Below are positions 1 to 8,303 of a stretch of 64,000 bases of DNA, piece by piece; the first letter of the stretch is position 1; every line of letters begins with the position of its first letter. The notes beneath the pieces were generated by a model that made no database searches, had not been told where the DNA came from, and was given only the letters and a program-made list of their open reading frames with translations. The translations under genes and the position numbers were made by a program. Source of the DNA: Alkalihalobacillus sp. TS-13 (GTDB lineage: Bacteria > Bacillota > Bacilli > Bacillales > Fictibacillaceae); contig NZ_JAHKSI010000001.1 of NCBI RefSeq assembly GCF_019720915.1, forward strand, positions 930,001-994,000, in the 5' to 3' direction.

Positions 1-485
1 ATCATGAGGGTGAGGATGGACAGATTCCGCTTCGATAAAAGGTTGTGGGCTTTCAATTGATTTTCAGTTAATCCTTGTTCAGATGGAATGATCTCAACTA
101 TTCTCTCCTGTTCATCCTCCGTAATGAACATATCGTCCGTAAATCGTTCTTCCCCATCATTATGTAAATCAATTGAGGAAACTGGGTTTTCTCCTATGAT
201 CTTTTTAGAAATAAGGAAACGATGAAATTGATTCAGTACACTGTAAACCCGTTTCAGTGTTCGATACGAATAGGAGCGTTCATTGATCAGAAAATCGAAA
301 TAGGATTGTACAAACCAGTGCGTGAAGATCTTTCTGTCGTTGTATGACAGCTCGTTAACTCGGATCCACGCTAAATAATCCTCGAGGTCATACTTGTATC
401 TTTTAACGGTAGAGGGTTGTCTGCCTCTCTTTTCAAGGTCCAAGACAAAATCGATCGCAGTTTGAGGTGTTTCCTGATTTGGCAT
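1..485 (-). CDS. Tyrosine recombinase/phage-integrase-family protein, N-terminal part (runs off the window)
   Basis: Reading the minus strand from an ATG at 485 gives an uninterrupted frame of about 161 residues to the window edge. It begins MPNQETPQTAIDFVLDLEKR and has the look of the SAM-like core-binding domain of XerC/XerD-type recombinases: a KRYKYDLEDYLAWI helix, then a YRTLKRVYSVLNQFHRFL helix, ending near SKRNLSILTLM, where the catalytic domain normally begins. The catalytic Arg/His/Tyr residues lie outside the window. An AGGTGG sequence upstream on the minus strand is a plausible RBS and supports this start. Such proteins cut and rejoin DNA at specific sites. Nothing here shows whether it is a chromosome-dimer resolvase or an element integrase. 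It is divergent from the lipoprotein gene at 610. Confidence 0.78.
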   Translation of the reverse strand, partial: MPNQETPQTAIDFVLDLEKRGRQPSTVKRYKYDLEDYLAWIRVNELSYNDRKIFTHWFVQSYFDFLINERSYSYRTLKRVYSVLNQFHRFLISKKIIGENPVSSIDLHNDGEERFTDDMFITEDEQERIVEIIPSEQGLTENQLKAHNLLSKRNLSILTLM

Positions 486-576
486 GATTTTTTACCAGCA
501 CCACCTTTATTCCCCATTTTCTCGATTATATCATGGTTTTTCTGCTTGCATGTATAACAGCCCCATAAACTTCAAA

Positions 577-603
577 CGCTATATAGTAAAATAGCGTGAG
601 GTG
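577..603 (+). promoter_or_regulatory. RBS-adjacent hairpin and RBS deciding the lipoprotein start
   Basis: ACGCTAT and ATAGCGT form a 7-bp inverted repeat immediately before the ribosome binding site GAGGTGG. The RBS sits about 6 nt before the ATG at 610. This places the start at 610 and not at the in-frame GTG at 601, which overlaps the RBS. A role for the hairpin in translation or transcript stability is inference. Confidence 0.45.
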
Positions 604-609
604 GTTTGG

Positions 610-1182
610 ATGTTTAAAAAGGTTATTGCTATCTTGCTGGCTGTCAATTTTCTAGCCGCTTGTAATAATGGTGACGAAGCGCTTGACCAGGCATGGGAAG
701 AAAACTATTCGAATCCAGGAAAGACAAGAGTTAGCCAAAACGGAAGTACACTCCAGAATAGTCCACAAGTAAAAGAACGTGCAAGTGAAAGTGCTCAAGC
801 AGAGGAACTGGTGAAGTTAACTGAACAAGTGGATGGAGTGGAAAAAGCAGATGCAATCGTCACGGGTATGTATTCCGTAGTGGGAGCCAAATTGGAAAAG
901 GGTATAGATCAAAATGCTGTTGTTAATGAAATCTATTCCCAACTGGATGATATCAGCCAGGGAGCGAACGCAGTTGTAACAACAGATCCTCAGCATTTGA
1001 AAAAAATGAATGAATGGGGGAAAGAAATCAACAAACGTGGTTTCCATAAAGGGATTTATAATGAACTTGTGGCCATGATAAGTCAGATTCCAGCCCCTAA
1101 ACGAGAAATCCATGAATCGAATCCTTCTAAAATGGATTTGGACAGAGAACGTATCAATCATTTACCAAATACGCCAAGATAA
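610..1182 (+). CDS. YhcN/YlaJ-type sporulation lipoprotein
   Basis: A 190-residue protein starting MFKKVIAILLAVNFLAACNN. It has a short lysine-containing hydrophobic leader and an LAAC lipobox, so it should be lipid-anchored at the outer face of a membrane. The mature part carries the VKLTEQVDGVEKADAIVTG segment typical of the YhcN/YlaJ family, whose B. subtilis members are spore-associated lipoproteins. The C-terminal tail is hydrophilic and low in complexity. The ATG at 610 is chosen because the RBS GAGGTGG lies just before it. The gene stands alone and is followed directly by a terminator hairpin. Exact function is unknown; a role in spore formation or germination is inferred from the family. 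Confidence 0.8.
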   Translation: MFKKVIAILLAVNFLAACNNGDEALDQAWEENYSNPGKTRVSQNGSTLQNSPQVKERASESAQAEELVKLTEQVDGVEKADAIVTGMYSVVGAKLEKGIDQNAVVNEIYSQLDDISQGANAVVTTDPQHLKKMNEWGKEINKRGFHKGIYNELVAMISQIPAPKREIHESNPSKMDLDRERINHLPNTPR

Positions 1183-1207
1183 CTCTCATGTTGAGGGTTA
1201 TTTTTTT
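1181..1207 (+). terminator. Rho-independent terminator of the lipoprotein gene
   Basis: An 8-bp stem AACTCTCA/TGAGGGTT (one G-T pair) with a 3-nt loop is followed by seven T. It overlaps the stop codon of the lipoprotein gene. Confidence 0.85.
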
Positions 1208-1370
1208 GAGAAAGTCGCTGTTAAGTGAAGTTACTCCCTTTTTGAGGAGGGGATCCAAGAGTATCCTCACACGTTATGGCTACGGAGTCAATTTGGCTAG
1301 CTTTTCCCGCAAAAGTATCACAAATTTCGCTTAAGGCATTCTTTTGAAAAAGATTCCTTGGGGCGTAGTT

Positions 1371-1470
1371 ATTCGGACAGTGTAAGGAAAAAGAAGTGAG
1401 ACTCAGTCCGAATTAAGGCAGAATCGGGACAATGTAATCTGAAATGATACAGGATGCTGTCCGAATTAGG
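1371..1470. repeat. Degenerate GTCCGAATTA(A)GG repeats in the gap before treP
   Basis: The 370-bp stretch before the treP promoter has no credible gene. It holds two direct copies of a C(A/T)GTCCGAATTA(A)GG motif (from 1404 and 1456), an inverted partial copy ATTCGGACAG at 1371, and a degraded copy around 1421. I recall similar interspersed motifs in other Bacillaceae intergenic regions. No function can be assigned. Confidence 0.45.
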
Positions 1471-1580
1471 AGTGTACGTGGATAGTTGAATAAGCGTATT
1501 CTAACAAAGGCACTTAGCAAAGGAACATTCTTAGGAAAAATTCCCAAAGACCAGGTTCGAATTTTCCAAAATTTTCTCCG

Positions 1581-1653
1581 TTGACAATCATGTATATACA
1601 AGTATAAACTATTACCGAACATGTATATACAAGATATAATGAAAGCGGTTTAT
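1581..1653 (+). promoter_or_regulatory. treP promoter with two TreR-type operators and a cre-like site
   Basis: A sigma-A promoter is visible: TTGACA at 1581-1586, a 16-nt spacer, then TATAAA at 1603-1608. The perfect palindrome TGTATATACA occurs twice, at 1591-1600 (inside the promoter spacer) and 1622-1631, 31 bp apart or about three helical turns. This matches the known B. subtilis TreR operator core. TGAAAGCGGTTTAT at 1640-1653 differs from the CcpA cre consensus at one fixed position. Together they predict induction by trehalose-6-phosphate and catabolite repression. Confidence 0.82.
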
Positions 1654-1736
1654 AAATATTGAAGAAGAAGTTGAAGTGTGAAGGTTTTCTTTATTTCAAT
1701 CACTTGTAATCGTTTTCGTATGAGGAGGAGGACAAC

Positions 1737-3149
1737 ATGAGTGTTAGTCGTGAAGTTGTAGAAGAGATTGTGGCCGCCCTCGGGGGGAAGGAGAATATTC
1801 ACACCGCAACTCATTGTGTTACACGTCTTAGACTGGTCTTGAATGACGATGAGAAGGTTGATCATGACAAGTTGAATGGGATTGACCTGGTAAAGGGATC
1901 ATTCTCGACAAACGGACAGTTCCAGGTTGTCATCGGACAAGGAACAGTGGATGAAGTATACAAAAAAATGGTTGAAATCACTGGTATCGGAGAAGCATCC
2001 AAAGATGAGGTGAAAAGTGCCGCTGCAGAAAGGATGAATCCACTGCAAAAAGCGGTGAAAGTACTTGCGGACATTTTCATACCAATTCTTCCTGCTATCG
2101 TAACAGCCGGATTGTTGATGGGACTTAACAACATTTTGACTGGACCAGGAATATTTTATGACGAGAAATCAGTAATTGATGTACATCCTCAGTGGGGAGA
2201 CCTTGCGGATATCATCAACCTCATTGCAAACACCGCATTCGTGTTCTTGCCCGGACTGATTGGTTGGTCTGCGGTCAAGCGTTTTGGGGGAAGTCCACTT
2301 TTAGGGATCGTACTTGGTTTGATGCTTGTCCATCCTGATCTGTTAAATGCATGGGATTATGGAAAGGTGCTTGAAGAAAACGAGAAAATACCAAAATGGA
2401 ATCTGTTCGGGATGGATGTCGAGAAGGTAGGTTATCAGGGACAAGTGCTCCCAGTGTTAGTCGCAGCTTATGTTCTTGCTCGAATTGAGCGTTTCTTGAA
2501 TTCCAAAATTCCGGATGCTTTCAAATTGTTGATCGTTGCACCGGTTACACTGTTGGTCACTGGATTCTTAGCATTCATTGCAATCGGACCAATCACGTTT
2601 GCACTTGGAAATCTCATTACAGATGGGTTAGTTAGTATTTTCGATAATTTCGCTGCTTTAGGCGGAATCATTTACGGTGGATTCTATTCATTGCTCGTCA
2701 TCACAGGAATGCACCATACGTTCCTTGCAGTAGATTTGCAGTTGATTTCAGCTACCGGCGGGACATTCCTCTGGCCGATGCTTGCGTTGTCGAATATCGC
2801 TCAAGGTTCGGCAGCACTAGCGATGATGTACGTGTCCAAGGATGAGAAGTTGAAAGGTTTATCTATGACATCCGCAGTTTCAGCATATCTAGGTATTACT
2901 GAACCAGCGATGTTCGGGGTGAACATCCGTTTCAAATACCCATTCATCGCAGCAATGATCAGCTCAGCAATTGCTGGATTGCTCCTCATGCTAAATGGTG
3001 TAAAGGCGAACTCGATAGGTGTTGGTGGAATCCCAGGCTTCTTATCTATCGCTGAAGGCTACTGGGGGGCATTCTTCATTGGAATGGGAATCGTCCTTGT
3101 ACTACCGTTTATCCTCACGTACCTTTACGGGAAATTTAAAAAGCAATAA
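1737..3149 (+). CDS. treP: PTS trehalose-specific EIIBC component
   Basis: A 470-residue membrane permease that imports trehalose and phosphorylates it to trehalose-6-phosphate. The N-terminal EIIB domain (about residues 1-90) has the phosphorylation-site cysteine Cys27 in the context ATHCVTRLRL. The remainder is a polytopic EIIC domain with the characteristic GITEPAMFGVN segment near residue 385. There is no EIIA domain, as in B. subtilis TreP, which borrows EIIA from another PTS. The start is fixed by a strong GAGGAGGAGG RBS 7 nt before the ATG. It is the first gene of treP-treA-treR and is preceded by TreR-type operators, which supports trehalose over sucrose specificity. Confidence 0.93.
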   Translation: MSVSREVVEEIVAALGGKENIHTATHCVTRLRLVLNDDEKVDHDKLNGIDLVKGSFSTNGQFQVVIGQGTVDEVYKKMVEITGIGEASKDEVKSAAAERMNPLQKAVKVLADIFIPILPAIVTAGLLMGLNNILTGPGIFYDEKSVIDVHPQWGDLADIINLIANTAFVFLPGLIGWSAVKRFGGSPLLGIVLGLMLVHPDLLNAWDYGKVLEENEKIPKWNLFGMDVEKVGYQGQVLPVLVAAYVLARIERFLNSKIPDAFKLLIVAPVTLLVTGFLAFIAIGPITFALGNLITDGLVSIFDNFAALGGIIYGGFYSLLVITGMHHTFLAVDLQLISATGGTFLWPMLALSNIAQGSAALAMMYVSKDEKLKGLSMTSAVSAYLGITEPAMFGVNIRFKYPFIAAMISSAIAGLLLMLNGVKANSIGVGGIPGFLSIAEGYWGAFFIGMGIVLVLPFILTYLYGKFKKQ

Positions 3150-3225
3150 CCATACCAGGGATGGAGCATAAAGAACAGCTCCCTCCCTTTCATACATTTA
3201 TACATCTAATGGAAGGAAGGCGTCT

Positions 3226-4914
3226 ATGAATAATGAATGGTGGAAAAAATCAGTTGTTTATCAAATTTATCCGAAAAGTTTCAATGATTCGACAGGAAAT
3301 GGAGTAGGGGATATCCCGGGCATCATCGGAAAACTGGATTATTTGAAAACTCTGGGGATCGATGTCATCTGGCTCACGCCGGTTTACGATTCTCCGCAAA
3401 AGGACAATGGTTATGATATCCGTAATTATTATAAAATCCATGAAGAATATGGCACTATGGAGGATTTTGAACGTTTGCTGAAGGAAGCGCATGAGCGGAA
3501 TATCAAGGTGATCATGGATCTCGTGGTTAACCATACCTCAACTGAGCATGAATGGTTTCAACAAGCACTTGCAGACCCGGATAGCAAATACCGGAACTAT
3601 TATATATGGGAAAAAGGCAAGAAGAATGAGCCGCCGACCAATTGGCGTTCTAAGTTCGGAGGTTCTGCCTGGGAACTTGATTCGGAATCAGGAGAATATT
3701 ACTTGCACCTTTTTGATGTTACACAAGCGGATTTGAACTGGGAGAATGAAGAGCTTCGTCGTGAAGTATATGAGATGATGCATTACTGGTTCGAAAAAGG
3801 AATCGACGGTTTCAGACTAGATGTCATCAACCTCATTTCCAAAGATCAGCGCTTCCTGGATGATGACGGCAGCGTACCACCGGGAGACGGAAGGAAGTTT
3901 TATACAGATGGGTCCAAAGTCCATGAATATCTGAATGAGATGAATGAAAACGTCCTTTCAGAATATGATGTCATGACGGTTGGGGAAATGTCCTCAACTA
4001 CAGTTGATGATTGCATCAAATATACGAATCCTGAGCGGAAGGAATTGAATATGACCTTCAACTTCCATCACTTGAAAGTCGATTATCCGAACGGGGAAAA
4101 ATGGGCGAAAGCTGATTTCGATTTCCTCCAGTTGAAGAAGATTCTATCGAAATGGCAGGTTAAAATGTTCGAAGGTGGAGGCTGGAATGCATTATTCTGG
4201 TGTAACCACGACCAGCCCCGCATCGTGTCCCGCTTCGGTGATGAAGGTCAATTTAGGATTGAATCAGCGAAAATGCTTGCTACGACCATCCATATGATGC
4301 AAGGGACACCATACATCTACCAAGGGGAAGAAATCGGAATGACCAATCCTGGATTCGATGAAATTGAATCCTACAGGGATGTGGAGTCACTCAATGCTTT
4401 TGACTCTATGAAAAAACAAGGGAAATCCGAGCAAGAAATCCTGACTATTTTAAAACAGAAATCCAGGGATAATTCCCGGACACCAATGCAATGGAATGCG
4501 GAGGAACATGCAGGATTCTCCTCAGTAGGCCCATGGATCGATGTAGCTTCTAATTATAAAGAAATTAACACAGATGATGCGCTAAAGGACAAGGGTTCAG
4601 TTTTTTACCATTATAAAAGATTGATTGAACTTAGGAAGGAATTTGACATCATCACAACAGGTGACTATCAGTTGCTTCTTGAAGATGACCCGGATATTTT
4701 TGCTTATATGAGGAATTCGGATGACGAGAAGCTCCTTGTTGTCAACAATTTCTATGGAAAAGAAGCAGAGTTCAGGCTGCCGGCAGAAATTGATTTAAGT
4801 GGATTCGATTCGAAGGTATTGTTATTCAATTACTCGGATTCATATGAAAATTATGAGCATATAAATCTGCGGCCATACGAATCCGTCGTTTTTTACTTTA
4901 AGAAGTCATGCTAA
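3226..4914 (+). CDS. treA: Trehalose-6-phosphate hydrolase (phospho-alpha-1,1-glucosidase)
   Basis: A 562-residue cytoplasmic GH13 enzyme that splits trehalose-6-phosphate into glucose and glucose-6-phosphate. The (beta/alpha)8 signatures are present: MDLVVNHTS, the nucleophile Asp199 in GFRLDVINLI, the acid/base Glu254 in TVGEMSS, and transition-state Asp329 in CNHDQPR. The start MNNEWWKKSVVYQIYPKSF is typical of the oligo-1,6-glucosidase/TreC group, and the length is normal. The alternative, an oligo-1,6-glucosidase, is disfavoured by its place 76 bp after a trehalose PTS permease and before treR. GGAAGGAAGG serves as RBS. Confidence 0.92.
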   Translation: MNNEWWKKSVVYQIYPKSFNDSTGNGVGDIPGIIGKLDYLKTLGIDVIWLTPVYDSPQKDNGYDIRNYYKIHEEYGTMEDFERLLKEAHERNIKVIMDLVVNHTSTEHEWFQQALADPDSKYRNYYIWEKGKKNEPPTNWRSKFGGSAWELDSESGEYYLHLFDVTQADLNWENEELRREVYEMMHYWFEKGIDGFRLDVINLISKDQRFLDDDGSVPPGDGRKFYTDGSKVHEYLNEMNENVLSEYDVMTVGEMSSTTVDDCIKYTNPERKELNMTFNFHHLKVDYPNGEKWAKADFDFLQLKKILSKWQVKMFEGGGWNALFWCNHDQPRIVSRFGDEGQFRIESAKMLATTIHMMQGTPYIYQGEEIGMTNPGFDEIESYRDVESLNAFDSMKKQGKSEQEILTILKQKSRDNSRTPMQWNAEEHAGFSSVGPWIDVASNYKEINTDDALKDKGSVFYHYKRLIELRKEFDIITTGDYQLLLEDDPDIFAYMRNSDDEKLLVVNNFYGKEAEFRLPAEIDLSGFDSKVLLFNYSDSYENYEHINLRPYESVVFYFKKSC

Positions 4915-4934
4915 ACTAGTAGTGGTGATGAAAG

Positions 4935-5654
4935 ATGCAAAATAATAAATTTCTATCGATCTATCAAGATATTCTAGAAAAAATCCAAAACAACACGTAT
5001 CGTCCTAAATCGAAGCTTCCATCTGAGCATGAATTGACGGAGTTGTACGATACATCACGGGAAACGGCTCGTAAAGCGCTGCATTTATTAGCTCAAAATG
5101 GCTATATCCAGAAGGTGAGAGGGAAAGGATCGATCGTACTTCCCTTTGATAAATTGAATTTCCCAGTGTCTGGACTCGTCAGTTTTAAAGAAGTATCTCA
5201 GAAGGTTGGTAAAAAGGTTGCGACACAAGTCCATGAACTTTCCTTGTGCAAACCGGATGAGGATATCCAGAATCATTTGAATGTAAAGTCAGGGGAAAAG
5301 GTATGGAAACTGATCCGGACGAGAGAAATTGATGGTGAACGGATCATTTTGGATAAAGATTACCTTCTCCAGGATAAGGTGCCGACACTTACGAAAGAAG
5401 TTGGCGAAAATTCGATCTATGAATACCTTGAAGGTGAATTAGGATTATCAATCAGCTTTGCGAAAAAAGAAATTACCGTCGAAGAAGTTGAACACGAAGA
5501 TGTCGAATTGCTTGACCTTGGAGGACAAACCCACATAGTTGTGGTCAAGAACTACGTGTACTTGGAAGATACGAGTATCTTTCAATATACGGAATCAAGG
5601 CACCGGCTTGATAAATTCAGATTCGTCGACTTCGCAAGACGTGCTCATCTATAA
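4935..5654 (+). CDS. treR: Trehalose operon repressor, GntR/HutC family
   Basis: A 239-residue regulator with an N-terminal winged-helix GntR domain (about residues 5-72, with the LTELYDTSRETARKALHLLA recognition helix region) and a C-terminal UTRA effector domain. It lies 20 bp after treA, so it is cotranscribed with the genes it controls. The two TGTATATACA palindromes upstream of treP are the expected targets, giving an autoregulated loop in which trehalose-6-phosphate would release repression. That effector assignment is family knowledge from B. subtilis TreR. The protein has the normal length and no defects are seen. Confidence 0.92.
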   Translation: MQNNKFLSIYQDILEKIQNNTYRPKSKLPSEHELTELYDTSRETARKALHLLAQNGYIQKVRGKGSIVLPFDKLNFPVSGLVSFKEVSQKVGKKVATQVHELSLCKPDEDIQNHLNVKSGEKVWKLIRTREIDGERIILDKDYLLQDKVPTLTKEVGENSIYEYLEGELGLSISFAKKEITVEEVEHEDVELLDLGGQTHIVVVKNYVYLEDTSIFQYTESRHRLDKFRFVDFARRAHL

Positions 5655-5667
5655 GGGATGAACGGGG

Positions 5668-5787
5668 CTAGCCAAAAAGTGTCTGAGTCTCTCCGAACTT
5701 AACAAGTTTTTAGAAAAATCGTGGTTTTGACCAAAATGTTGTGTTGGAGGTGTCTGACACTTTTCTTTTAGGACAGTTCCCTTTTTT
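5668..5787 (+). repeat. Dispersed ~115-bp imperfect palindrome, copy A
   Basis: It starts near AAAAAGTGTCTGAGTC and ends GTGTCTGACACTTTTCTTTT. The ends are inverted complements (AAAAGTGTC), as are inner segments, so transcribed RNA would fold into a long hairpin. A copy in opposite orientation lies at 29343-29462 and matches over nearly its full length with few changes. A third partial copy lies within 61745-61797. The family looks like a non-coding MITE or REP-like element. Here it follows treR, which lacks another visible terminator. Confidence 0.75.
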
Positions 5788-5795
5788 GCGGCTTT

Positions 5796-5868
5796 TTCTA
5801 GAAAGATTCTTGTTAATTCTAGAAAAATTGAGGATAATCCTAGAAATTTCTTTCATAATTCCAGAAAA
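5796..5868. repeat. Four TCTAGAAA-type boxes spaced about 21 bp
   Basis: TTCTAGAAA, TTCTAGAAA, TCCTAGAAA and TTCCAGAAA begin near 5797, 5818, 5838 and 5859, one per two helical turns, in an AT-rich stretch upstream of spoVK. This may be a degenerate tandem repeat or an array of binding sites. The sequence alone does not decide. Confidence 0.5.
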
Positions 5869-5933
5869 CAGTACTAAGGTGCCATCGATTTAGTGATGAG
5901 GCATTATCTGTAAAAACACGATATAGGCATCTG

Positions 5934-5961
5934 TCACACTTTGGTAATCTGGGCGTATAAT
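5934..5961 (+). promoter_or_regulatory. Possible sigma-E-like promoter of spoVK
   Basis: TCACACTT followed after about 12 nt by CGTATAAT lies 30-60 nt before the spoVK start and loosely resembles a mother-cell sigma-E promoter. The matches are partial, so this rests mainly on the known sporulation role of spoVK. Confidence 0.25.
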
Positions 5962-5992
5962 ATCCAAGAATCTGAAAGTGAGGTGAAGGTTC

Positions 5993-6931
5993 TTGCAACA
6001 AGCGATAACTCGAAATTCAAAAAGCCAGATCAATGTCGTCCTGAACTCGGGCTCTCCTTCATCTGCAACAAAAGAAGATTGGCTTTTGGATTCGAAAGAG
6101 CGTGAGAAGCATGCGCCTCTGAAGATAATCCAAAAAGAATTAGGAACGTTAGTGGGAATGGAGGAATTAAAGGAATTAATCAATGAAATCTATGCATGGT
6201 TATATATAAATAAATGCAGAGAGTCTGCAAATTTGAAAACGAACAAACAAGTGCTCCACATGATGTTCAAGGGAAATCCCGGAACCGGGAAAACAACCGT
6301 CGCACGGATGATCGGAAAGCTGTTTCATGATATGAATGTCTTATCAAAAGGGCATCTTATTGAGGCCGAGCGCGCGGATTTAGTTGGCGAGTACATTGGT
6401 CACACCGCTCAGAAAACAAGGGAACTTGTAAAAAAAGCACTTGGCGGTGTCTTATTCGTTGATGAAGCATACTCTCTTGCCCGTGGCGGCGAAAAGGACT
6501 TCGGCAAAGAAGCGATTGATACACTTGTTAAAGCGATGGAGGATCAGCAAAATGAATTCATCCTGATCCTTGCTGGTTATTCGAAAGAGATGGAAAATTT
6601 TCTTTCTCTGAATCCGGGACTGCCATCACGTTTCCCAGTCGTCGTCAGCTTCCCGGATTATACAGTTGATCAACTGATGGATATCGCGAGGCGGATGGTC
6701 AAGGAAAGGGAATATAAATTATCTTATGATGCTGAAAGGAAACTGAAAATCCATCTGCAGCAGGTGCGTTCTAAGGAAGGGAGTACGTTTTCAAACGGAA
6801 GATACATCAGGAACCTGCTTGAAAAATCAATGCGGAAACAGTCGATGCGATTGTTGAAGGAAGGAAAAGAGGATAGAGATTGCCTGGTATTGATCACAGA
6901 GAGGGACCTCCATCTAGCAGAAACCCCCTGA
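5993..6931 (+). CDS. spoVK: Stage V sporulation protein K, AAA ATPase
   Basis: A 312-residue CbxX/CfqX-type AAA ATPase needed for late spore maturation in B. subtilis, acting in the mother cell. Visible motifs are Walker A GNPGTGKTT (residues 94-102), Walker B LFVDEAYSL (Asp157-Glu158), and the highly conserved SKGHLIEAERADLVGEYIGH and RGGEKDFGKEAIDTLVKAME blocks shared with B. subtilis SpoVK. The start is TTG at 5993, with GAGGTGAAGG as RBS; no in-frame ATG fits as well. The N-terminal 45 residues are divergent, as usual for the family. The downstream hflX-ynbB-glnRA order matches B. subtilis. Confidence 0.95.
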   Translation: MQQAITRNSKSQINVVLNSGSPSSATKEDWLLDSKEREKHAPLKIIQKELGTLVGMEELKELINEIYAWLYINKCRESANLKTNKQVLHMMFKGNPGTGKTTVARMIGKLFHDMNVLSKGHLIEAERADLVGEYIGHTAQKTRELVKKALGGVLFVDEAYSLARGGEKDFGKEAIDTLVKAMEDQQNEFILILAGYSKEMENFLSLNPGLPSRFPVVVSFPDYTVDQLMDIARRMVKEREYKLSYDAERKLKIHLQQVRSKEGSTFSNGRYIRNLLEKSMRKQSMRLLKEGKEDRDCLVLITERDLHLAETP

Positions 6932-7033
6932 ATCTGATAAGATGTAGGCAGGATTTAAGATGAAGAGGCATTGGCTCAAGAAAATGCTTTTTATAATAAT
7001 GAAGAGTCAACCCGATAAAGGCAGGGAAATAGA

Positions 7034-8287
7034 TTGGCAATACCATCAAACATAAAAGAACGGACGTTATTAATAGGGTGTCAATTGCAGGATAAGAATG
7101 ACACCCTTTTTGAATCTTCGATGAATGAATTGGCAGCCCTTGTACAAACAGCGCAAGGTGAACCGGTCATGGAATTGACCCAGAAGCGGGAACGTTTTCA
7201 TCCCGCGACCTTGATCGGAAAAGGAAAGGTAGAGGAAGTCCGCGCACTACTCGAGGAAATCGAGGTGGATTTGGTTGTCATGAACCATGAGTTGACACCA
7301 AGTCAAATCCGAAATTTAGGTCAAGCGCTGGACATAAAGGTGATTGATCGTACACAATTGATCCTTGATATTTTCGCACAACGGGCAAAATCCCGTGAAG
7401 GTAAGCTCCAGGTTGAGCTTGCCCAATTGGAATACCTTTTGCCCCGTTTGTCTGGACAAGGCGTTCAGCTATCACGGCTAGGAGGCGGAATCGGTACACG
7501 AGGTCCTGGGGAAACGAAGCTTGAAACAGACCGCCGACACATCCGGAACCGGATCACCGATATCAAGAACCAGCTGAAAACTGTCGCTTCCCATAGACGG
7601 CGATACCGGGAAAGACGGAAAGCGAACCAAGTCTTCCAAATCGCTCTGGTCGGTTACACGAATGCAGGGAAATCGACCTGGTTCAATGCGTTGACGGATG
7701 CAGATTCATATCAAGAAGATCTGTTGTTCGCAACGCTCGATCCGATGACACGAAAATTAAAGCTTCCTGCAGGTATGATAACGCTTTTGACAGATACGGT
7801 CGGGTTCATTCAGGATCTTCCTACCGGACTTGTCGCTGCTTTCCGCTCAACCCTGGAAGAGGTGACAGAGGCAGATCTGATCATTCATATGGTGGATGCC
7901 TCAGACCCTAACCGGGACAAGCATCAAGAGACGGTCATGTCACTCTTGAAAGAATTAGGAGCCGAGAAGATCCCCGTCTTGACAGTCTATAATAAAGTCG
8001 ATCGCGACCACGAGCCGCTTCCGAATTACCGGGCTCTTACCGTATCTGCGTTCAGGAAAGAGGATCAGCAACGAATGCTCGAAACGATCGAAACAGAGAT
8101 CAAATCATCGATGGAAGGTTATAAAGTCAGCGTAACTTCTGATGATGGCAAACTATTAAGCGACCTGCAACGACTGACGATTCTTGAGAAGAGGAAATGG
8201 GATGAAGAGATTGGTAGGTACGTTTGTGAAGGCTATGTCCACCCGACGCTCCCCATCTATGATAGAATCCAATCATTGAACAACTAG
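7034..8287 (+). CDS. hflX: Ribosome-associated GTPase HflX
   Basis: A 417-residue TRAFAC GTPase that binds the ribosome and can split stalled 70S particles. The N-terminal HflX domain contains RFHPATLIGKGKVEEV, followed by the linker SRLGGGIGTRGPGETKLETD. The G domain has G1 GYTNAGKST (about residues 208-216), G3 DTVGF and G4 NKVD. This matches B. subtilis YnbA/HflX in length and position after spoVK. The start is TTG at 7034 (MAIPSNIKERTLLIGCQLQ). The RBS is modest (GGCAGGGAAAT), so a slightly different start is possible. It is followed 16 bp later by the ynbB-like gene. Confidence 0.93.
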   Translation: MAIPSNIKERTLLIGCQLQDKNDTLFESSMNELAALVQTAQGEPVMELTQKRERFHPATLIGKGKVEEVRALLEEIEVDLVVMNHELTPSQIRNLGQALDIKVIDRTQLILDIFAQRAKSREGKLQVELAQLEYLLPRLSGQGVQLSRLGGGIGTRGPGETKLETDRRHIRNRITDIKNQLKTVASHRRRYRERRKANQVFQIALVGYTNAGKSTWFNALTDADSYQEDLLFATLDPMTRKLKLPAGMITLLTDTVGFIQDLPTGLVAAFRSTLEEVTEADLIIHMVDASDPNRDKHQETVMSLLKELGAEKIPVLTVYNKVDRDHEPLPNYRALTVSAFRKEDQQRMLETIETEIKSSMEGYKVSVTSDDGKLLSDLQRLTILEKRKWDEEIGRYVCEGYVHPTLPIYDRIQSLNN

Positions 8288-8303
8288 GAGATTAAGAAAC
8301 AGA

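Noticed and set aside
817-1161. Minus-strand open frame of 114 codons opposite the lipoprotein gene
   Set aside because: It is a shadow of a well-supported gene with lipobox, RBS and terminator. Its own composition (His/Phe/Cys-rich) is not protein-like and it has no RBS.
5796-5868. CRISPR-like array
   Set aside because: The units are only 8-9 bp and the intervals about 12 bp, far below CRISPR repeat and spacer sizes. No cas genes occur in the window.
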